In this document: positions 9,025-17,718 of the stretch, one piece after another | Layout: every line of letters begins with the position of its first letter | Position numbering within the stretch: position 1 is the first letter of the stretch | From: Gordonia mangrovi | GTDB taxonomy: Bacteria > Actinomycetota > Actinomycetes > Mycobacteriales > Mycobacteriaceae | Direction of reading: 5' to 3' | Assembly: GCF_024734075.1 (NCBI RefSeq) | Contig: NZ_CP102850.1 | Span: forward strand, 3,844,001-3,908,000 | DNA length: 64,000 bases | The notes under the pieces: generated by a model | Database searches by the model: none | What the model saw: only the letters and a program-made list of their open reading frames with translations | Told to the model about the DNA's origin: nothing | Position numbers and translations under genes: made by a program

Positions 9025-9441
9025 GTGAATGGGCCGTTCGGGGTGGCCGATGGGGGATCACCGGTGGCACGATGCGCTGATCTCGTCAGCGAGATCGACG
9101 CGTTCCATCAGGGGTTCGGTCAGCCTGCGCAGCTGATTGCCGCACTGCGGACATCGGTGCTACTCGTGCCGCTGACCTCGGATGACCGCGTCTGGCGGGT
9201 TGTGGTGGGTGGCGTCGGCTGGGTTGGTGTCTTCACCAGCGAGGACGAATACGCAGCATTCATGTCGGCGCGCAGAGAATTCGGTGCCGCGAAGTATCAC
9301 GCACTGTCGGGGTCTCGAATCCTCGACGACGTCACCACCAGCTTCGCAGACGCCACCGGGATCGTCGTCGATCCTTGCGGCGACCGTCCGATGCCGTTTC
9401 CGCCGGCAGTGGGGCAAGAGGTCGACTCATGGGCGATCTGA
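9025..9441 (+). CDS. SseB-like small protein of the T7SS/Rhs operon
   Basis: About 138 aa from GTG 9025; GTG 9064 and ATG 8959 are alternatives, so the start is uncertain. The central segment LLVPLTSDD...WVGVFTSEDEYAAFM resembles the SseB N-terminal domain, in which a short beta-rich module ends in a TD/SEDE-type strand. SseB-like proteins often sit beside secretion effectors in actinobacteria, where a chaperone role has been suggested but not shown. Its end overlaps the next gene by 13 bp, tying it to the toxin operon. Assignment rests on pattern only. Confidence 0.6.
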   Translation: MNGPFGVADGGSPVARCADLVSEIDAFHQGFGQPAQLIAALRTSVLLVPLTSDDRVWRVVVGGVGWVGVFTSEDEYAAFMSARREFGAAKYHALSGSRILDDVTTSFADATGIVVDPCGDRPMPFPPAVGQEVDSWAI

Positions 9442-10064
9442 ACGTCGATCCTCAGGTTCTCCACGAAGCGGCCGACGGCATCACCGGCATCATCGGCGGA
9501 TTGTCGGGGCTGGGAGTCGGTCAGACCGGGGCGCTCGGTCGAGGCTTCTCATTGCTCGGCCTGTCACCGGAGGAAGCCGGTAAACAGGAGGTGCAGAAGA
9601 ACTTCGAAGAATTCACCGAGCGATGGTCGTGGGGTGTGCGATACCTGGTGCAGGCCGCCAACGAGATCGCCGAGGTCCTCGACCTCTCGGCCGGTCGCTA
9701 TCACATCATGGATGAGGAGTCGTCGGACACGTTCAAGACGGCGTGGACGCATCTTCTGGGCAACCCGCATCTGAGCGACGAGGAGATCTCCGAGCGAAGT
9801 TGGGGCGAAACGTTCGCCGACAATCCGATCAACAACGTGATGAATCCCGACTACAGCGGTGAATCGTTCGACGAGGCATTCGACCACTTCCAGACCAATA
9901 GCGCCGTGGTCGGTGCCGTGGGCGACCAGGCGCTGGCGAACCTGTCACCGGCAGCTGCAGCCATGGGAGTGGGCGACGGCGCGCACTACCACTCGGGTGC
10001 AGCAGCAGAGGCATCCGAGATCGTTGCCGGATCACAGGCGCCGGCGCCGGGGACCGGAGACTGA
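9429..10064 (+). CDS. ESX/WXG100-like T7SS substrate or toxin partner
   Basis: 211 aa from ATG 9429. The N-terminal half is helical with a tryptophan turn (RWSWG) and then an AGRYHIMDE segment, a YxxxD/E motif like the general type VII secretion signal. The C-terminal half is acidic, loop-rich and ends in an Ala/Pro tail. Type VII effectors are commonly secreted as a pair with a small helical partner, and this gene directly precedes the WXG-type toxin (TGATG overlap), so it is a good candidate for that partner. It lacks an exact WXG, so it is a divergent member or another Esp-like protein. Confidence 0.65.
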   Translation: MGDLNVDPQVLHEAADGITGIIGGLSGLGVGQTGALGRGFSLLGLSPEEAGKQEVQKNFEEFTERWSWGVRYLVQAANEIAEVLDLSAGRYHIMDEESSDTFKTAWTHLLGNPHLSDEEISERSWGETFADNPINNVMNPDYSGESFDEAFDHFQTNSAVVGAVGDQALANLSPAAAAMGVGDGAHYHSGAAAEASEIVAGSQAPAPGTGD

Positions 10065-13000
10065 TGGGCCTCTTCGACGGACTCGCCGATGGTGTCAACC
10101 GACTCGGCGACGCAGCCGGAGATGCTCTCGAGAGTGCCGCCGAGCACGCCGGTCAGGCGGTCGACGCAGGTTTGGATGCCGCTGCCGGTGTCGCACGCGG
10201 GGTGGGGGCCGACGGCGTCGCCGAAGCTCTCGACGATGCCGGCGACAAGGTCGCCAGCATCACCGGCGGCGCGGTCGACGAGCGCGAACTGGGTGAGACC
10301 GAGGACAAGCGTGAACTCATCCGCGGTGACAGCGGGAAGATCAACGAATCGGCGAGCACCTTGAACGGGATCGGAGCCGACGTCGGATCGACGGGATCGG
10401 CACTGCGACAGGTGGATGCAGCCGGTTGGACAGGCGAGGGGGCCGACGCCTTCAACGCGGTGTTCGATCAACAACCGGCATTGTGGAGCGAGGCCTCCGC
10501 AGCCATGGAAGCAAGCTCTGCTCAGCTCTCGGCGTGGGCCAGCACCGTCGAGTGGGCTCAGTCCCAGGCGCACGAGGCGATTGCCATCTGGAAAGAGGCA
10601 GAGAACGAGGAGCGAGCGAAGAAGGCCGCCTACAACGCACTGTCCGGCGAAGAGCGCGCGGCGACACCTCTCGTCGATTCCTGGACCGCCAAATATGAGG
10701 AAGCGCGGCGGATTCTGAAGTCTGCACGCACAGAACGGGACAACATCGCCGGTGACATCGCCGGCGCGATCGCCGCTCACACCGCGACCGCGCCGACCGA
10801 GCCGCCCTTCCTGAATCGGATGGCTGCCAACGTCTCTGACGCGACAGGCGTGGCCGAGCACGCACGTCTGACCTTCTCGTCCGGCGTCACCACCAGCCTC
10901 ACCGGGATCGTCCAGTTCGCCCGACAACTCAGCCCCACCGACCCATACAACATCACCCATCCGGCCGAGTTCATCAAGGGCTCCAGTGACCTGGTCACCG
11001 GCATGATCGTCGCAGCGGCCGACCCCGGAGCGACTGTCGACGCAGTGTTGTCGGATGCGCGTGCGAATCCGTTCGAGACCATGGGCAGTCTCACCGGTGA
11101 CGCAATCCTGACTGCGGCGACCGGTGGGGGTGGTGCCGCGGCCGCATTGGGGAAGAACGCCGCTCGTGTCGGTGGTATCGGACGCGACGCGCTGGGTGCG
11201 GCACGTGGGGCTGAACGTGCCGTCGATGCAGCACGTCCGACGGCACGACCGGGCGGGCATCCGGTATCGCCGGACGCAGCGTCCGGCGCGGAGTCGAAGG
11301 CCGCGGAGGCATCCGAGGGTTCGCGGTCCGAACAGCCGTCGGTGCATGCCAGCGAGCAGGACGCGCCCGATGATCGAGGCTCCGAACCGGATGGCCAGTC
11401 CGCGGAGAGAGAATCCGGAAGTGTTGCTCCGACCGGGAACGATGGCCCGTCGGCCGAACACGCGGCCCACGCCGATCATGGTGGCGATAGCCCTGGATCG
11501 ATCGATGATTCAGCTGAAACACTCTCTGCGAAAACCGATTCGGGCGGCCAGAGTGATGTTCATTCCGCGTCGGGCCCGGCAGACATGGCCGTGCACGACC
11601 ACGGCGCTGCGAGTGCCACAGACGAGGCGGGTGCAGCAAGCGACCAGACCTCTCACGAGGTCACTGCGGGCCGTGACCCCGTCGATCTGGCTACCGGCGA
11701 ATTCCTGCTCCCGGAAACAGATCTCACACTTCCAAGCGTTCTACCACTGACAATCGGCCGGCGCCATCGCTCCGGATATCGATTCGGACGGTGGTTCGGG
11801 CCGACGTGGTCGAGCACCCTCGACATGCGGATCGTTGTCGAAGACAGCGGTGTCACACTGCTGGCAGAAGACGGCGTGATGCTGACGTACCCGCATCCGC
11901 GTGTCGACGAGCCGGTGACTGCGCGGCACTCCCAGCAGCGCTGGACGATGTCGCGGACAGACGGTGGCGGCTACCGGGTGACAGACCCAGATCGTGATCT
12001 CACCTGGCACTTCGCGCCCAAATCCGAACTCGTGGGTCTGGATGTAGCACTCGGAAATCTATCCATCAGCGCCATCACCGATCGTCACCACAATCGGATC
12101 CGTTTCCACTACAACGAACGCGGCGAGCCCGTGGAGATCAGGCATTCCGGCGGTTATCGAGTCCACGTCGAGGCGCATGGCGGACGAATTCGCTCTCTGG
12201 CTGTCGGTCTCGACGACGGTGCGACGCCGCGCGTCGTCCGCGAATTCCACTACGAATCCGGACAGTTGACCTCGGTGAGCTCCGCGTCGGGTGGGGCGAC
12301 CACCTATGCGTACGACGAATATGGCCGGATGCTGTCGTGGCGCGACTCCAACGACAACGAGATGCGCAATACCTACGACGGCGACGGTCGGGTGGTGCGG
12401 CAAGACGGAACCGGCGGCATCATGTCAGCCGAATTCGAGTACCTCACCACTGGGACGGGATCGGTCACCGTTGTCACCGACTCCAGCGGAGCACGTTCTG
12501 CGCACGGCTTCGACGCGGACCTGCGACTCCGGGATCGGCAACTACCCAGTGGCGCACGCACGCATACAGATTTCAATCCGCGTCGCGCGCCACTCGAGGT
12601 CACCGCGCCCGATGGTGCAGTGACCCGATACCTCTACACACCGGACGGTGATGTCGCCGAACTGGTGAGGCCCGACGGTGCGGCAATCCGCGTCGACTAC
12701 GCCGCGCCCGGGTGTCCATCCGCGGTCCACCATGCCGACGGGACCGTGACTCGCCAGGAGTGGGATACCGAGCGCAATCTGGTGGCAGTAACCGATCAAC
12801 GCGGCGCTCGAACGGAATACACGTACCGATCAGACGGCACCATCGAAACGGTCGTCGACGCCGCCGGCGGCATTACCCGTGTCCTCTGTGACCCAGCTGG
12901 ATTACCGGTCCAGGTCACCGATCCGGCAGGTGCGACCACACTGATCGACCGTGACGCATTCGGGCGCCCGAAAGCGGTGACCGATCCGCTGGGACGAGTC

Positions 13001-15127
13001 ACTACGTACGAGTGGACTCCCGACGGGAAACTGCTGCGGCGCGGCAACCCGGATGCCACCGAGGACCTGTGGAGCTACGACGGCGAAGGCAACCTGCTGC
13101 GCCACATCGATCCGGCGGGTGCGCACACCGTTCACACATATGGCGCGTTCGATTTGCTGGCCAGTACAACTGCGCCGGACGGTACCGTGACCAGCTATAC
13201 GTGGGACACCGAACGCCGTCTCGTCGGTGTGACAAACCCACTGGGCCAGACGTGGGCGTATACCTACGACGGCGACGGTCGACTGACCGCCGAAACCGAC
13301 TTCTCGGGTGCGCGCACCGACTACACCCACGAGGCGACCGGACGGGTGACGTCGGTGACACCTGCGACCGGGGTGACGCGCCGACTCCGCTATGACGTCC
13401 TCGGACAACTGGTCGAAACCCGCGCCGACAGCGGCGAATTTCGGAACTACACATACGATCTGGCGGGCCGGTGCACGACGGCGGTCAGTGGTGTGGGCGA
13501 CACCGTCACCCACACCGTGAATTTCCGGACCACGGCTACCGGGGTAACTTCTGCGGAATCGATCGACGGTGAATCCGTCGTTCGCATCTCCCATGACATC
13601 GCGGGCCGCCGCATCGAACGGCGCTCCTCCTCGGGGGCCGTGACGTCGTGGCAATGGGGTCCCGCCGGCGAACTGTCGGCGATGATCGTCGACGGCCGTC
13701 GCATCGGATTCGAGCACGACATCCGCGGTGCGTTGACCAAGTGGAGTGTCGGCGAGCTCGCGGTGTCACGGGCCTACGACGCGGGTGGCAAGCTGAGTGG
13801 ACAGCGAGTGCTCACCCATCCAGAGCAACTTCTCGACCTGGGTCTGGGTGGCTCGACTCGACCAGAACCGCTGGTGATTCGGGCCGACACGTACGACTAT
13901 CGTGCTGACGGCTTCCTCACGGGTCAGGCAACGACGACGCCACGAGAAGTGCGACAGCGGACTCTCGATCTCGATCCAGTCGGTCGGATCACGTGCGTCG
14001 TGGACAACGACGCGGTCACCGAGGAGTATGCCTACGACGCACTGAGCAACGTGGTGGGTCAACAGGTGGCTTCTGCCACATCGATCGATCGTGATTCGAT
14101 GGGGCGTCGAGAGTTTCGCGGCAATCTGCTGGTGCGGGACGGACGTACCAGATACTCCTATGACGCGGCTGCCCGACTTGTGCGCAAGTCCGTGGGTCGA
14201 TTGTCTCGGCCAACCGATGTCTGGCACTACCGCTACGACGCATTCGACCAATTGGCAGAGGTGACGACTCCGGACGGTGTTCGGTGGGTGTACACCTACG
14301 ACGCTCTAGGCCGTCGCATCACCAAGGCGCGCCTCGATTCGGCGGGGAACATCACGGACCGTATGCGATTCGTCTGGGACGGCGAGACGGTCATTGAGCA
14401 GCACTCGGCCGATGAGGCGACGCGGTGGTCGTATCGGCCGGGTACTCATACGCCGCTCACGCAGACCTGTGCCCGGTTTGCACCTGATCAGGATGCGGTG
14501 GATGCCGAGTTCTTCGCGATTGTCACCGATTTGGTCGGGTCGCCGACCGAGTTGGTGGTGCCGGAGTCCGGTGAGGTGGTGGGCCACGCCGCGTCGACGG
14601 TGTGGGGTTCGACGACGTGGTCCGGTGCGCAGACGCCGATTCGGTTTCCCGGCCAGTACTTCGACGGCGAGACCGGCTGGCACTACAACCTGCATCGGTA
14701 CTACAACCCAGAGACGGCCCGCTACGTGACCCAGGACCCGCTGGGTCTGGCGCCGTCACCGAATCCGGCCGGCTATCCGTTCAATCCGACGGCGTGGGTG
14801 GATCCGTTGGGGTTGGTGCCGGAACCGTGTCTGGAGGGCACCGCAATAGAGGGTGCGCGGCGCGTGAGCGGTAGATTCCCGGAGCTTGCTCAGCCGGGGG
14901 AAGTTCTGTACCGCTCGAACGGCCCGCAGGTCACTTCATATCAGGCTTACGACTCCGATGGCTCCCCACTCCAGCGAGTCGACGTCACGGGACGAGCGCA
15001 CGGCGGTGTACCGACCCCGCACGTCATGGTTTTTGAACGGCATTTCGCGCCTGACGGAAACCTGTTTATTAAGGAGTCCAAAGAAGTAAGGCCGGCGACC
15101 CCTGAAGAGACGAGAGGATTGCGGTGA
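10064..15127 (+). CDS. T7SS-associated Rhs/YD-repeat polymorphic toxin
   Basis: 1687 aa. Residues 1-270 are helical and carry a WTG (WXG) turn at 122-124, typical of actinobacterial type VII secretion modules. Residues about 370-530 are a disordered Ser/Asp/Glu/Ala linker. A DUF6531-like entry (DPVDLATGEFLLPETDL) starts near 539, followed by roughly 20 YD/Rhs repeats that should form a shell around the toxin. The Rhs core signature (YYNPETARYVTQDPLGL) is near 1540-1557, and a second DPLGL near 1585 marks the release point. The last about 100 residues are the toxin tip with VDVTGRAHGGVPTPHV, resembling polymorphic toxin type 24 domains from memory. Its immunity gene follows immediately. Confidence 0.93.
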   Translation: MGLFDGLADGVNRLGDAAGDALESAAEHAGQAVDAGLDAAAGVARGVGADGVAEALDDAGDKVASITGGAVDERELGETEDKRELIRGDSGKINESASTLNGIGADVGSTGSALRQVDAAGWTGEGADAFNAVFDQQPALWSEASAAMEASSAQLSAWASTVEWAQSQAHEAIAIWKEAENEERAKKAAYNALSGEERAATPLVDSWTAKYEEARRILKSARTERDNIAGDIAGAIAAHTATAPTEPPFLNRMAANVSDATGVAEHARLTFSSGVTTSLTGIVQFARQLSPTDPYNITHPAEFIKGSSDLVTGMIVAAADPGATVDAVLSDARANPFETMGSLTGDAILTAATGGGGAAAALGKNAARVGGIGRDALGAARGAERAVDAARPTARPGGHPVSPDAASGAESKAAEASEGSRSEQPSVHASEQDAPDDRGSEPDGQSAERESGSVAPTGNDGPSAEHAAHADHGGDSPGSIDDSAETLSAKTDSGGQSDVHSASGPADMAVHDHGAASATDEAGAASDQTSHEVTAGRDPVDLATGEFLLPETDLTLPSVLPLTIGRRHRSGYRFGRWFGPTWSSTLDMRIVVEDSGVTLLAEDGVMLTYPHPRVDEPVTARHSQQRWTMSRTDGGGYRVTDPDRDLTWHFAPKSELVGLDVALGNLSISAITDRHHNRIRFHYNERGEPVEIRHSGGYRVHVEAHGGRIRSLAVGLDDGATPRVVREFHYESGQLTSVSSASGGATTYAYDEYGRMLSWRDSNDNEMRNTYDGDGRVVRQDGTGGIMSAEFEYLTTGTGSVTVVTDSSGARSAHGFDADLRLRDRQLPSGARTHTDFNPRRAPLEVTAPDGAVTRYLYTPDGDVAELVRPDGAAIRVDYAAPGCPSAVHHADGTVTRQEWDTERNLVAVTDQRGARTEYTYRSDGTIETVVDAAGGITRVLCDPAGLPVQVTDPAGATTLIDRDAFGRPKAVTDPLGRVTTYEWTPDGKLLRRGNPDATEDLWSYDGEGNLLRHIDPAGAHTVHTYGAFDLLASTTAPDGTVTSYTWDTERRLVGVTNPLGQTWAYTYDGDGRLTAETDFSGARTDYTHEATGRVTSVTPATGVTRRLRYDVLGQLVETRADSGEFRNYTYDLAGRCTTAVSGVGDTVTHTVNFRTTATGVTSAESIDGESVVRISHDIAGRRIERRSSSGAVTSWQWGPAGELSAMIVDGRRIGFEHDIRGALTKWSVGELAVSRAYDAGGKLSGQRVLTHPEQLLDLGLGGSTRPEPLVIRADTYDYRADGFLTGQATTTPREVRQRTLDLDPVGRITCVVDNDAVTEEYAYDALSNVVGQQVASATSIDRDSMGRREFRGNLLVRDGRTRYSYDAAARLVRKSVGRLSRPTDVWHYRYDAFDQLAEVTTPDGVRWVYTYDALGRRITKARLDSAGNITDRMRFVWDGETVIEQHSADEATRWSYRPGTHTPLTQTCARFAPDQDAVDAEFFAIVTDLVGSPTELVVPESGEVVGHAASTVWGSTTWSGAQTPIRFPGQYFDGETGWHYNLHRYYNPETARYVTQDPLGLAPSPNPAGYPFNPTAWVDPLGLVPEPCLEGTAIEGARRVSGRFPELAQPGEVLYRSNGPQVTSYQAYDSDGSPLQRVDVTGRAHGGVPTPHVMVFERHFAPDGNLFIKESKEVRPATPEETRGLR

Positions 15128-15567
15128 TGGCAGACATCTGGCAGCAGATTCCGAAGATCAGTGAGTACGGCACGTGGATGGATCCCAAGACTTATCTACG
15201 TAATCTTGGCGATCCAGTCACGGCCGTAGCTATCGCGTTATTACAGAAACCACGGTTTGAGGAAGTTGAGGGCTGCGTGATCCTGGCAGGTTCGGACCAC
15301 GACAACGTTCGCGACTGGCTCCGGCAGTTGCCGGATCGACAATCTGTTGAAGAAGTCGTTAACCATGTTCATTTGTGGGACATCCTTCCAGGACTGGATT
15401 CAATGCCGACCGTCGTCGCGCTCACCCTGGGTGAATGGTTGGCGTGGGGCTGGGAGCGCGCAGCTTCGGAGCAGTATCCCGATCGAGAGTTCCGAGCGGA
15501 GGCCAGAGAGGGGGACTACGGCGTCGAAGTCACGGTGTCGCAGGCCCACGCGGGTGGAAGTGTCTAG
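15127..15567 (+). CDS. putative immunity protein for the Rhs toxin
   Basis: 146 aa from ATG 15127 (GTG 15124 also in frame); its start overlaps the toxin stop. No family was recognised. The protein is acidic with many Trp (ISEYGTWMD, WLAWGWERAA), compact and without signal or membrane segments, as expected of a cytoplasmic antidote. Position directly after a toxin tip is the main evidence. Codon use and base composition are visibly more AT-rich than the Rhs body (for example gcgttattacagaaaccacgg), and the change starts in the tip coding region, so tip and antidote look like one acquired module. Confidence 0.75.
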   Translation: MADIWQQIPKISEYGTWMDPKTYLRNLGDPVTAVAIALLQKPRFEEVEGCVILAGSDHDNVRDWLRQLPDRQSVEEVVNHVHLWDILPGLDSMPTVVALTLGEWLAWGWERAASEQYPDREFRAEAREGDYGVEVTVSQAHAGGSV

Positions 15568-16009
15568 AGGAACACCTCGAGCGCCAGCGTTCGGCATGGT
15601 TTGCGCTTAGATATGAAGATTGGCGGCGTTCAGGGCAACAATCGCTGAACGTGAGCCTGGTAGTCGAACGGCAAGCACGCCGAAGCGTTCGTCCTTTCGG
15701 CGTGAGGCTTCGCCGAAACTTCGGAATTTTCAAGTCGATAGATGTCCTCTGGTGGTCCCGTGCCGGGTCCCGCGAGCTCATCTCGTCGAAAAGCCTGTCG
15801 GTTCGTGGTCTCGGCCGGGAGCGTCGAGACCTGTCTGCGGCTTCGGCCTACGTCCGGCCATCGCGAGAAGGCCAAACGCACGACAAGACCAAGTTTTCAA
15901 GAGCAGCCAGCCCCTGAGCCTCGACGCAAAGGTGTCTCCACACGACCACCCGCACTGTCGCCGATGTTGGGACAGCAAGGGTTGCGGGTTCGGCCATCAT
16001 GGGTTACTC
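15568..16009. other. gene-poor stretch after the toxin-immunity pair
   Basis: No convincing gene is seen. One frame stays open through it and joins the following DUF222 gene, but its translation is rich in Arg/Ser/Pro and lacks family motifs, so it is taken as chance. An 8-bp inverted repeat lies at 15677-15703. The stretch may hold decayed pieces of earlier toxin-tip or immunity cassettes, which often pile up behind Rhs loci; this is inference. Confidence 0.4.
15677..15703 (+). terminator. possible hairpin after the toxin-immunity operon
   Basis: Perfect 8-bp arms ACGCCGAA and TTCGGCGT with an 11-nt loop. No T-tract follows. It lies 110 bp after the immunity stop, so a terminator role is only possible. 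Confidence 0.3.
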
Positions 16010-16025
16010 TCGAACATACGTTCGC
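16010..16025 (+). promoter_or_regulatory. LexA-type SOS box upstream of the DUF222/HNH gene
   Basis: TCGAAC-N4-GTTCGC matches 11 of the 12 fixed bases of the actinobacterial LexA box (TCGAAC-N4-GTTCGA). It lies 24-39 bp before the start of the DUF222/HNH gene. In M. tuberculosis several 13E12-family genes are known to be LexA-controlled, which fits. DNA-damage induction is predicted, not shown. Confidence 0.75.
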
Positions 16026-16048
16026 AACGCGGTCTGTCGGGGGTGAGT

Positions 16049-17644
16049 ATGGCCGGGTCTCATGAGTCTGATGCGGTCGATGCACCTGTATCGGATGTGT
16101 CGTTGTCTGAGGTGCCGGGTCTGCTGGCCGAGTTGCATGCTGTGGTGGATCGGTTGGCGTCGGCGGATCTGTCGAAGTGCAGTGATGCCGAGTTGGTGGC
16201 GGTGGCCACCGCGCAGGAACGGGCGATCAACCGGATGTTGTTCGAGGGCAACCGGCAGATCCTGGAGATCTCGGATCGTGATGTGCCCCGGTCGATGGGG
16301 TATCGCAGTCTGCCCAACTTCATGAACGCGGTGTTGCGGGTGTCGCACCCCGGTCGTCGCCGACAGCAGATGACCGCGACCGGTGAGTTCCGTCAACTCG
16401 ACGGGCAGCCGGCCGAGCCGAAATATCCGACCCTGGCCGAGGCGTTCGCCGACGGCCGGGTCGGGCCCGCCCACATCGACACCACCGTGGAGTTCCTCGA
16501 CGCGTTGCCGCACCGGGTGCCGCATGACAAGAAGGTGGCCGCCGAGGCGACCCTGGCCGGGTTGGCGTGCGAGCACACGCCCGCCGAGATCGGCGAACTC
16601 GGGCAGCGGTTGCTCGACAACCTCGACCCCGACGGCGAGTTGACCGACGACAGTGACCGTAAACGGCGTCGTAATGTGTGGGTCAACCGGCAAGACGCCC
16701 AGCAGATGTCGAAACTGACCGGCCACCTCGACCCGGAAACCCGGGCGTTGATCGAAACGTTGTGGGCGGTGTGGGCCAAACCCGGCCTCAATAATCCCGA
16801 CGACCCGGACTCCCCACGCGGCGGGGTCGACGACGCCGACCCCAAGGCGTTGGAAGCAGCCGCCGCACGGGATCTGCGGTCCCCGGCGCAACGCAAACAC
16901 GATGCGTTGGCGGCGTTGTTGCGGGCGGTGTTCGACGACGGCCTGCTCGGTAAGTCGCATCGTGGTCTGCCGGTGCAGTTGATCATCAAGGCCGACCTCA
17001 ACGATCTGATCCGTGAATCCGGGGTCGGGATCACCGCGACCGGGTCGAGTCTGCCGATGTCTGATGTGATCCGGTTGGCCGCCCAAGCGCAACAGTATTT
17101 GGCGGTGTTCGCCGACAGCAGTCCGATACCGCTGTATTTCGGGCAGGCCAAACGACTGGCCACCCGCGCGCAACGGCTGGTGTCCTTCGCCCGCCCCGAC
17201 GGGCACGTGTGTTCGGCACCCGACTGCGACCAGCCCGCCGCCCACGTGGAGATGCATCACGCCGTGCGTGATTTCGCCGACGGCGGCAAGACCGACATCG
17301 TCGACCTCGCCCCCGCGTGTGGCCCGCACAACCGGATGGTCGGCACAAACCCGGGCCAGTTCACCACCGGGGTGTACACCGACGGCCCCGACGCCGGGCG
17401 GGTGTGGTGGCGACGCAACAGCGAACCCGGCGCCCCACCGAATCCGAAACGCCACAACCGACGCCCCGACGTCGCCGCCCTGTTCTTGCGCAACCTCGAA
17501 CAGGTACGCGCCCGCATCCACCCACCACCCACACCACCGCCACCACAGCGGCGCAACACATACGAACTCACCGAGATGATCGCCCCACCCATCTCGGTCG
17601 TCGAAGCCTGCCTCGCACTCCAACTGTTCAACAACGCACAGTGA
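16049..17644 (+). CDS. DUF222/HNH endonuclease family protein (13E12-type)
   Basis: 531 aa. The N-terminal two thirds are the DUF222 helical region (EVPGLLAELHAVVDRLA, then AAEATLAGLACEHTP and LDPETRALIETLWAVWAKP). The C-terminus has an HNH-like core: VCSAPDCDQPAAHVEMHHAV, with a Cys pair and His-His, then DIVDLAPACGPHNRMV. A Pro-rich stretch (PPPTPPPPQ) precedes the end. The family is repeated in mycobacterial and Gordonia genomes and is thought to be mobile or DNA-damage related; its biochemical role is unknown. ATG 16049 is preferred, GTG 16043 is possible. The SOS box directly upstream predicts LexA control. Confidence 0.92.
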   Translation: MAGSHESDAVDAPVSDVSLSEVPGLLAELHAVVDRLASADLSKCSDAELVAVATAQERAINRMLFEGNRQILEISDRDVPRSMGYRSLPNFMNAVLRVSHPGRRRQQMTATGEFRQLDGQPAEPKYPTLAEAFADGRVGPAHIDTTVEFLDALPHRVPHDKKVAAEATLAGLACEHTPAEIGELGQRLLDNLDPDGELTDDSDRKRRRNVWVNRQDAQQMSKLTGHLDPETRALIETLWAVWAKPGLNNPDDPDSPRGGVDDADPKALEAAAARDLRSPAQRKHDALAALLRAVFDDGLLGKSHRGLPVQLIIKADLNDLIRESGVGITATGSSLPMSDVIRLAAQAQQYLAVFADSSPIPLYFGQAKRLATRAQRLVSFARPDGHVCSAPDCDQPAAHVEMHHAVRDFADGGKTDIVDLAPACGPHNRMVGTNPGQFTTGVYTDGPDAGRVWWRRNSEPGAPPNPKRHNRRPDVAALFLRNLEQVRARIHPPPTPPPPQRRNTYELTEMIAPPISVVEACLALQLFNNAQ

Positions 17645-17718
17645 ATCCGAAGTCGCCACGTCCACGCGGTCATTGGCCGGGCGTCGATGAGGCTCGGTTC
17701 ACGATCGGTAGCGCCCGT

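Noticed and set aside
9986-11479. 497-codon minus-strand frame opposite the toxin N-terminus
   Set aside because: Arg/Cys/Gly-rich low-information translation; the plus strand has the WXG and Rhs motifs.
10064-15127. Rhs gene as a type VI effector
   Set aside because: No VgrG, Hcp or PAAR domain is seen; the N-terminal WXG helix and actinobacterial context point to type VII secretion.
15620-16048. N-terminal extension of the DUF222 gene
   Set aside because: Adds about 140 Arg/Ser/Pro residues with no family match, and would place the SOS box inside the gene; ATG 16049 after the box is preferred.
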